Of a stretch of DNA of 64,000 nucleotides, positions 57,467 through 64,000 are shown piece by piece. Positions within the stretch are counted from its first letter, which is position 1. The number at the start of each line of letters is the position of its first letter. Under the pieces are notes generated by a model that saw only the letters and a program-made list of their open reading frames with translations, was not told the origin of the DNA and did no database searches. Location of the stretch: contig CP136067.1 of assembly GCA_032622095.1 (NCBI GenBank), positions 248,001 through 312,000 of the forward strand, written 5' to 3'. Origin of the DNA: Siphonodentalium dalli. Taxonomy: Eukaryota; Mollusca; Scaphopoda; Gadilida; Siphonodentaliidae. The position numbers and the translations under genes are program-made.

Positions 57467-58133
57467 TCTCATATATATTTTGAAGACCTCTGTTTGTTTG
57501 TTTGTCTGTCTGTCTGTCTGTCATTAATACAAATCTACGATTCTCGACCGATCGGGACGAAACTTGGTACGTGAGTGTAGTTTGACCAGGCGGTGAACGT
57601 TGTCGTATTGGCGAGCCCGTGCGGCGCCCGCTTCGCACATGCGCAGACGAGATCTCGGAAACGGGTGGAGCTATCGACTTGAAATTTGGTATGTGAATGT
57701 ATCTTGCCCCGGATACGAATTTTATCGGATCACCGAGCCCGTGCGACGTCAGCTTCGCGCATGCGCAGACGAGATCTCGGAAACGGGTGGAGCTATCGAC
57801 TTGAAATTTGGTATGTGAATGTATCTTGCCCCGGATAATAATTTTATCGGGTCACCGAGCCCGTGCGACGTCAGCTTCGCGCATGCGCAGACGAGATCTC
57901 GGAAACGGGTGGAGCTATCGACTTGAAATTTGGTATGTGAATGTATCTTGCCCCGGATAAGAATTTTATCGGGTCGCCGAGCCCGTGCGACGCCAGCTTC
58001 GCGCATGCGCAGACCAGATCTCGGAAACGGGTGGAGCTATCGACTTGAAATTTGCTATGTCAATGTATCTTGCCCCGGATACAAATTTCGTCGGTTTTTG
58101 AATAGCCTGGACAACGTCGGGCTCATCGGCTAG
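57467..58133 (+). mobile_element. HEL1 Helitron, complete 667-bp copy
   Basis: A|TCTCATATATATTTTGAAG at 57466-57485, '(gtct)n' at 57500-57521, 'acgattctcgaccgatcggg', four to five core units of about 122 bp ending 'gccccggata', then 'aatagcctggacaacgtcgggctc' hairpin and 'atcggCTAG' with CTAG at 58130-58133 followed by T. Best reference copy of the family; no Rep/helicase, so nonautonomous. Confidence 0.9.
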
Positions 58134-59524
58134 TATTATATATATCTATATTTGGAATTGTACCTATCAGGGAATATTCAAGCAACAAAAGCACGACTCA
58201 ACAAAGTGCGCCATTGTATCCCATTTTGCTACAAATAGGTGGCAACTTGCATAAATCCAAGATGGACGCCAATGTCACGTGACCTATTTTATGTCCAAAG
58301 TGGGTTCATATAGGTTACTCCCGTGTACCTTATACTGTTGGACATCGTATAATTGGGTTGAAAATTAGAAAACAAACAACACACCCATTCATACCCACAC
58401 AAACTGTACATATACAGGCAAATAGCCACTAATCCAAGATGGCCGCCAATGTCACGTGACCTTGATGGGCGTGTCCACGGCGACATTCGACAGGGTATAC
58501 CTATGTCTATATACATGTGAAGTTTCAACTAATTATATTAGAAACTGCTTGAAATATAATGTATTACCCATATATACCTGAAATACATGGATATATGTAC
58601 AGGATGCGTGGCACTGGGGGTACGTCTGTGGTGGCGGGTGGCAGCGAAAGAGTTAAGGTCATAATCTATGTTAGAACACATTTATTAGTGAAAACATCGA
58701 TCTATATACAATATACGTCGATGGTGAAAACAACTTAAAACAATGTCCATAAATGTGGGTTGAACAACATTTGCACAAACAATTGTTTTCAGGCCTCTGA
58801 GATGCACCCACCCTGCCCGGTATAGGTACGTTTTTGGAAGATCTCCCCTGTATTACTTATATCTTATACCTACCCTGTTCCTAAGTGTCTGTAAAGGCCA
58901 TAACCTGCATTAGAACACAATTATTTAATGAATATATTTGAAAACAACTTAAAACAAGGGCAAAAATGTGAATAGAACAAAATTTGCACAAACTCATTTT
59001 GTCGGGCCTCTTCGGACCGACCCACCCCGGCCCTGTATGATAAAACGTTTGTGCGACACCCCCCCCCCCCCCCCCCCCCACCCGATAGGAGTGTAATAAA
59101 TTATAATCATCCATCCATGACCTCAATGATACATGAAACCATGGGCAACAGGATGGGGTGGGTCTGATTAGAACACGAGGTTGCATTGGCAGTGATGGCA
59201 TACCCCTGTGGTGCAAATTCAAACGTGGGCATTGCCGATAACTTCAGCTAAAAGTGACCTCCACAATTGTATCCTCCATTCAAAAAATGGTTTTAAAACA
59301 TCAGCAGAAGAGCCGGATACCACAAATCGTGAAAATTTGACAAACTAAGGGCCGTAAATCATGCCAAATAAAAGGCCGCTCGACCACAGTGTCCCCCGAA
59401 CCGGTGGCTTCATTTGGAGCGGAGGCTTTGTAGAAGTATACTATATGGATAAGACACTTGTGCATTGTCTCATTACTGACATGCATACAAATAACCAAAT
59501 CTTAAAAAAAACTCTTAAAGTCAA
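58134..59524. other. Unannotated stretch
   Basis: 'ccaagatgg.cgccaatgtcacgtgacc' occurs twice (58257-58285 and 58434-58462), and 'acaacttaaaacaa' with 'tttgcacaaac' occurs twice (about 58730 and 58945), so old duplications are present. A poly-C run lies at 59059-59079. No gene seen. Confidence 0.45.
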
Positions 59525-59719
59525 AATATAACCTCAAATTGGCACAAAATGAAGAAAATTACAAGAAAAATTTAATTTTCTAAGTCGAAAAATCATCGGA
59601 TCAAACTCAAATTCGAACTTGACCTGTATCTTGATATGACTGATCCACATAAAAACGGTATTTGCAATTAAAGGATCCAAACCTGAGATATCATCCGGAA
59701 ACCGAAAAAGTGAGAAATT
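59525..59719 (+). repeat. 195-bp dispersed repeat, copy 1
   Basis: Almost identical to 61846-62039 ('aatataacctcaaattggca' to 'aaaaagtgagaaatt'), differing by about one base. HEL1 follows directly. Confidence 0.93.
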
Positions 59720-59727
59720 TTCTAAGG

Positions 59728-60103
59728 AGCTATCGACTTGAAATTTGGTATGTGAATGTATCGTGCCCCGGATACGAATTTGATCGGGTCGCCGAGCCCG
59801 TGGATCGGGACGAAACTTGGTACGTGTGTGTAGTTTGACCATGCGATGGACGTTGTCGTATTGGCGAGCCCGTGCGGCGCCCACTTCGCGCATGCGCAGC
59901 TTCGATCTCGGAAACGGGTGGAGCTATCGACTTGAAATTTGCTATGTGAATGTATCTTGCCCCGGATACGAATTTTATCGGGTCACCGAGCCCGTGCGAC
60001 GTAAGCTTCGCGCATGCGCAGACCAGATATCGGAAACGGGTGGAGCTATCGACTTGAAATTTGGTTTTTTAATAGCCCGGACAACGTCGGGCTCATCGGT
60101 TAG
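59728..60103 (+). mobile_element. HEL1 Helitron, 5'-truncated copy
   Basis: Starts inside a core unit, contains a rearranged join ('gagcccgtgg' to 'atcgggacgaaac' near 59798) and ends with the hairpin and 'catcggTTAG' (60100-60103), a C-to-T change of the CTAG end. Confidence 0.8.
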
Positions 60104-60875
60104 TATATATATATATTTTGAAGACCTCTGTTTGTTTGTCTGTTTGTCTGTATGTATGTTTGTATGTGTATCATTTATACAAATCTACGATTCTCGACCG
60201 ATCGGGACGAAACTTGGTACGTGTGTGTAGTTTGACCAGGCGGTGGACGTTGTCGTATTGGCGAGCCCGTGTGGTGCCCGCATGCGCAGACGAGATCTCG
60301 GAAACGGGTGGAGCTATCGCACTTGAAATTTGCTACGTGAATGTATCTTGCTCCGGATACGAATTTTATCGGGTCGCCGAGCCCGTGCGACGCCAGCTTC
60401 GCGCATGCGCAGACGAGATCTCGGAAACGGGTGGAGCTATCGACTTGAAATTTGGTAAGTGAATGTATCTTGCCCCGGATACGAATTTTATCGGGTCCCC
60501 GAGCCCGTGCGACGCCAGCTTCGCGCATGCGCAGACCAGATCTCGGAAACGGGTGGAGCTATCGACTTGAAATTTGGTATGTGAATGTATCTTGCCCCGG
60601 ATACGAATTTTATCGGGTCGCCGAGCCCGTGCGAAGCCAGCTTCGATCTCGGAAACGGGTGGAGCTATCGACTTGAAATTTGGTATGTGAATGTATCTTG
60701 CCCCGGATACGAATGTTATCGGGTCGCCGAGCCCGTGCGACGCCAGCTTCGCGCATGCGCAGACCAGATCTCGAAAACGGGTAGAGCTATCGACTTGAAA
60801 GTTCGGGCTGGGTAGAGCTATCGACTTGAAATTTGGTTTTTTGAATAGCCCGGACAACGTCGGATCATCGGCTAG
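60104..60875 (+). mobile_element. HEL1 Helitron, longest copy, head-to-tail with the previous one
   Basis: Begins at (TA)n-TTTTGAAGACC directly after the 3' end of the previous copy, lacks the TC, has five or more core units, one with a deletion, a partly duplicated 3' region, and ends 'gtcggatcatcggCTAG' at 60872-60875 followed by T. Confidence 0.82.
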
Positions 60876-60900
60876 TATATATATATACACACACATACAG

Positions 60901-61084
60901 TTATTGACCACTTAACAGCAGAATTATGGGAAATTTTTCAGGATTTAGTCGGAAATATGGCTTGTTGCCATTCATCGGAAAGCTCTCACATATGTACAGC
61001 TTGCCAATGGATGGCAATAAGCCATATTTCCGACTAAATCCTGAAAAAATACCCGTAATTCAGCTGTGGTTAAGTGGTCAATTA
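60901..61084. mobile_element. Palindromic MITE, 184 bp
   Basis: 'attgaccacttaac' at the left and 'gttaagtggtcaat' at the right, with inner arms 'ttttcaggatttagtcggaa', 'atatggcttgttgccat' inverted as 'atggcaataagccatatttc', 'cgactaaatcctgaaaa'. It would fold almost end to end. The interior is shared with 46559-46710. Confidence 0.88.
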
Positions 61085-61845
61085 CTTTGGACATTACTGT
61101 ATTATGTATTTTATAATTTATATCTTATTTAGAAGAAAACAATCGTATCACACGTGGACTTTTATATTTCATCCAGTTTAATGTAGTCACGGTAAGTGTC
61201 GAGTTCGCTGCGTTTTCATTCTGGGCGAAATGGCGATTGTGATATGCAACTTTATCGGAAACGCTTCCAATTGTAAAATGATTGGCTACCAGTGCAATAC
61301 AAATTATTTGTCGTGACCTGGTAAAATGGTCTGTCCCATGCTTTATTGCCGGTCAGGTTCACCCATGCAAACAATTTATACCTGACCTATTAAGCAACAA
61401 GAAAACCATAGTCAGAAATGGTAACGCCACCAAGATTATAGTATTACATATAAAAAGAAATTATAAAAAATACATAAAATATTTTGATAACAATTGCGTT
61501 TAAACAAGTAAGCCTTCAAATTATTACTAACAAAGCAAGTAAACGACTGTGGGGTCACTCAACAGATTATAAAGACTTGGACTTAGTATGCTGTAAATAC
61601 TAAAATTTAAATGAAATAATTAAAAGATAAAATTTAGCAAGTAGTAAAAGTTAATTTTCTCATTTTTTTTTTTTGGTTAAATAAAGCAATAATTTAAATG
61701 TAGCATTTGGTTTTTAAAAAATGATTGACCGTGGCTCTTCCAATAATAATATAATTGCGCGACTGACCTGGTCAATTGTTCTTAAGAAGTTTTTTGAGAA
61801 TTACTATGGAGGGAAATAGTTATGGCTGTGGCTTCGCAAGTAATT
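61085..61845. other. Unannotated stretch
   Basis: An ORF of 73 codons at 61282-61503 has no recognised motif. 'gagaattactatggagggaa' near 61796 is a fragment of an HT4 unit. Confidence 0.4.
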
Positions 61846-62039
61846 AATATAACCTCAAATTGGCACAAAATGAAGAAAATTACAAGAAAAATTTAATTTT
61901 CTAAGTCGAAAAATCATCGGATCAAACTCAAATTCGAACTTGACCTGTATCTTGATATGACTGATCCACATAAAACGGTATTTGCAATTAAAGGATCCAA
62001 ACCTGAGATATCATCCGGAAACCGAAAAAGTGAGAAATT
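61846..62039 (+). repeat. 195-bp dispersed repeat, copy 2
   Basis: See the copy at 59525-59719. Here it is followed by 'gagtaaggtacacaaaatct' rather than HEL1. Confidence 0.93.
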
Positions 62040-63002
62040 GAGTAAGGTACACAAAATCTCCAAGAATACATTCGCCCTGTCCACTACACAATATCAAACT
62101 CACAGAAGCTAGAAACACCCCAGGTGGCGTAATAATAGCTTTTGCCAGCGGAGTGCTCTGAATGTGTACTCGCTGAGCGGATTAGTAATTATCACTGGGG
62201 GCGTTACCGATAAAGCAGTCTGTCGCGTCGCCCAATCTTTCGCCCGAGATAACTGCGCTGTGAACTCGACACTTGCCCTGACTGGCTGACGACCTAAAGA
62301 CATAGTATGCCATCCGAATAGTAGCTAAGATGTATTTAGATAGAATTATCAAAAGAATTTGACCGATTCGGGTGTATTTTAAGAGAATCGAGTGGAGAAA
62401 TCTTGGTGATAATTCCAGAAAATAGAGATGGCGGAGAATCACAATGAAACTACCCACAATTCACCAGGGGTTCCCAATGGGTTACACATTATTTTCAGTT
62501 TATCAAATTATTTATATTTTCAACAACAAGTGACTTTAAGTTTACAATTTCAGCCTGTCCTGACTCTATCGATACGATTTATCACATTTTCAAAAACATA
62601 TTATACACCGGTGACGTTAACTTTACAATTTAAGCATCTACGAGATGCTATCGGTACGATTGAGTAAGGTACAAATAAAAATATCCAAGAATACACCAGG
62701 GGCTCCCAATGGGTGATATATTATTTTCAGGCTATCAGATTATTTATATTTTCAACAACATATTATTACACCGTTCACTTTAAGTTTACAATTTCAGCCT
62801 GTCCTGACTCTATCGATACGATTTATCATATTTTCATAAACATATTATACACCGGTGCCGTTAACTTTACAATTTCAGCATATACGTGATTCTATTGGTA
62901 CGATTGAGTAAGGTACAAAAAATCTCCAAGAATACATTCGTCCAGTCGACCACACAATATCAAAATCACCGAAACTAGATACACCACATGTGGCGTAACA
63001 AA
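62040..63002 (+). repeat. Composite direct duplications
   Basis: A ~95-bp block ('gagtaaggtacacaaaatct' to 'ggtggcgtaata') at 62040-62134 recurs at 62906-63002. A ~210-bp block ('accaggggttcccaatgggt' to 'ggtacgattgagtaaggtac') at 62462-62675 recurs at 62695-62917 in tandem. The non-repeated 62140-62450 is less AT-rich; its - strand ORFs are unidentified. Confidence 0.75.
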
Positions 63003-63322
63003 GACTCCGCTGCACTGCCGAATTCTGGCCCCACTTAGTAGTGCGTGGCGTTACAGTTCGTACCTCTCTTATTGAAGAGCTCCTGGAATTTAGCGAACTC
63101 GGGAATCCGCTATTCTTTTGGAGGGCTGTTTATGCAAATGAGCAGACAACAGATAGATGAACATATAATACAAATGCTGAAGGATTACTGTTCAGATAAT
63201 AAGTTCAACTTATCTTTGAACCTTTCCTAAAAGATAACAACTCATCCGTGAGTATTTAGTAACGATGGATTAAAGACATATTATGTACTTGTTCGGGTGC
63301 ATGAAACTGATAAGTTAGTATC

Positions 63323-63680
63323 CAGGTGCGGCTTACAGTCAAGTGATACCCGAGTCAAGTGATTCCATACAAAGTGATACCCAAATCGGTCAACTGATTA
63401 CTGATACCCAAGATGGCCAAGTCATCTGATACCTTTTTGAGTCAAATGGTACCTTTTATCAAAAATTTTGATTTAGATACATTTGACGCAAAAAAGACCT
63501 GAACCAATGACACAGCCATTTTGGGTATCACTTGACCAACAAAAACAAAAACATGTTACTCACAGTTTTCCCGGCTGTCGCAGAACACTCGATCTGCAGT
63601 TCAGGTGAAAAGAAGGTATCACTTGACTTTTTTCCCGAGAGTATCAGTTGGTTTGGGTATCACTTGTCCTGCACCCAATA
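63323..63680. mobile_element. Inverted-repeat element with multiple 'caagtgataccc' motifs
   Basis: The left end 'tccaggtgcggcttacagtc' 'aagtgataccc' faces the right end 'gggtatcacttgtcctgcac' 'cc'. The 12-bp motif CAAGTGATACCC or its complement occurs at least six times in between, in both orientations. No coding capacity recognised. Confidence 0.6.
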
Positions 63681-64000
63681 TGGTGAACCAAATAACACTG
63701 ACAATTCGTTAATTAGTTTAGTTGGTAGTTTACCAGGAAACGTCGACCAAATTACCAAAACTATTTATTAAACAAAAAGCAGCAAACGTTTTTACACTAT
63801 TTTTTATTATACAACTTTGACGCCCGTCATCAATTACTAACTATAAAGTATCACCGATTAGAATCCCGAACGCTGCTTTCTTATAGTTATATTTAGTTAT
63901 AAATAGTTCAAGTGGCTTTTAGAATTCTAACTTTTATGCCAGGCATCAATTACTAAATTAGAGTATCACTTCGTGTGTTTGCTTCAACATCTAATTGTCA

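Noticed and set aside
55834-60911. Many 65-180 codon ORFs rich in Arg/Ala ('REAGVARARRPDKI')
   Set aside because: They repeat with the 122-bp HEL1 core in several frames and on both strands, so they are noncoding Helitron sequence.
62109-62457. - strand ORFs of 64 and 91 codons, looked at as possible upstream CRYZ exons
   Set aside because: No resemblance to the quinone reductase catalytic or NADPH-binding regions and no splice sites in the right places.

Overview
This is a 64 kb window of AT-rich animal DNA: genes have introns, there are no operons or dense bacterial ORFs, and mobile DNA dominates. The mix suggests a marine invertebrate, probably a mollusc (inference). It includes a tRNA-derived SINE ending in (ATT)n, a LINE 3' end, hairpin-capped tandem-repeat elements containing an 'agttatggccct' phrase, and short nonautonomous Helitrons with a tandem core like the 'pearl/HINE' type. 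Nearly all ORFs over 60 codons look like chance readings of repeats.

Two host loci are visible. On the + strand, four exon-like blocks (3653-4856, 5594-5770, 9514-9732, 11599-12411) have good splice signals and compatible phases. They spell the Gln/Ser/Asn-rich C-terminal half of an unidentified protein, but with several in-frame stops and frameshifts, so I call it an unprocessed pseudogene. A conserved piece of its last exon recurs at 28670-28745. On the - strand, 53876-53745 is a clear exon of a zeta-crystallin/quinone oxidoreductase (CRYZ-like) gene. Its last codons and stop lie 4.5 kb away at 49242-49207, on the other side of a foldback element. The whole element could be removed in frame as a GT-AG 'intron' whose splice sites lie at its inverted termini.

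Layout: 1-1218, one arm of the foldback family FB1; 2.0-3 kb, TTAA-MITE fragment and SINE; 3.65-12.4 kb, the pseudogene with MITE-rich introns; 12760-25722, a 13 kb segment bounded by hAT-like termini and a near-perfect 8-bp target duplication, holding hairpin-tandem elements and a 4 kb imperfect palindrome; 25.7-29.5 kb, MITEs, including a TTAA element split by a LINE tail, plus the duplicated gene tail; 29.6-30.4 kb, a 28-bp minisatellite open in all frames; 30.45-33.63 kb, a possible transposon with palindromic subterminal repeats; 33.6-37.2 kb, tandem and hairpin-tandem arrays; 37.2-41.4 kb, a repeat array split by a 2958-bp hAT element with a perfect 8-bp duplication; 41.4-49.2 kb, a MITE cluster; 49.2-53.9 kb, foldback plus CRYZ exon; 54.6-61.1 kb, a hairpin-tandem copy and four nonautonomous Helitrons; 61-64 kb, duplicated unclassified repeats.

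The strongest novelty is in mobile elements: five TTAA-flanked MITE families, a Helitron family with clean A|TC...CTAG|T ends, two hAT elements dated by nesting, and a foldback sitting exactly at an intron position of a conserved enzyme gene. All family names (FB1, TA1-5, H1, HT1-4, BT, HEL1) are labels made up here.
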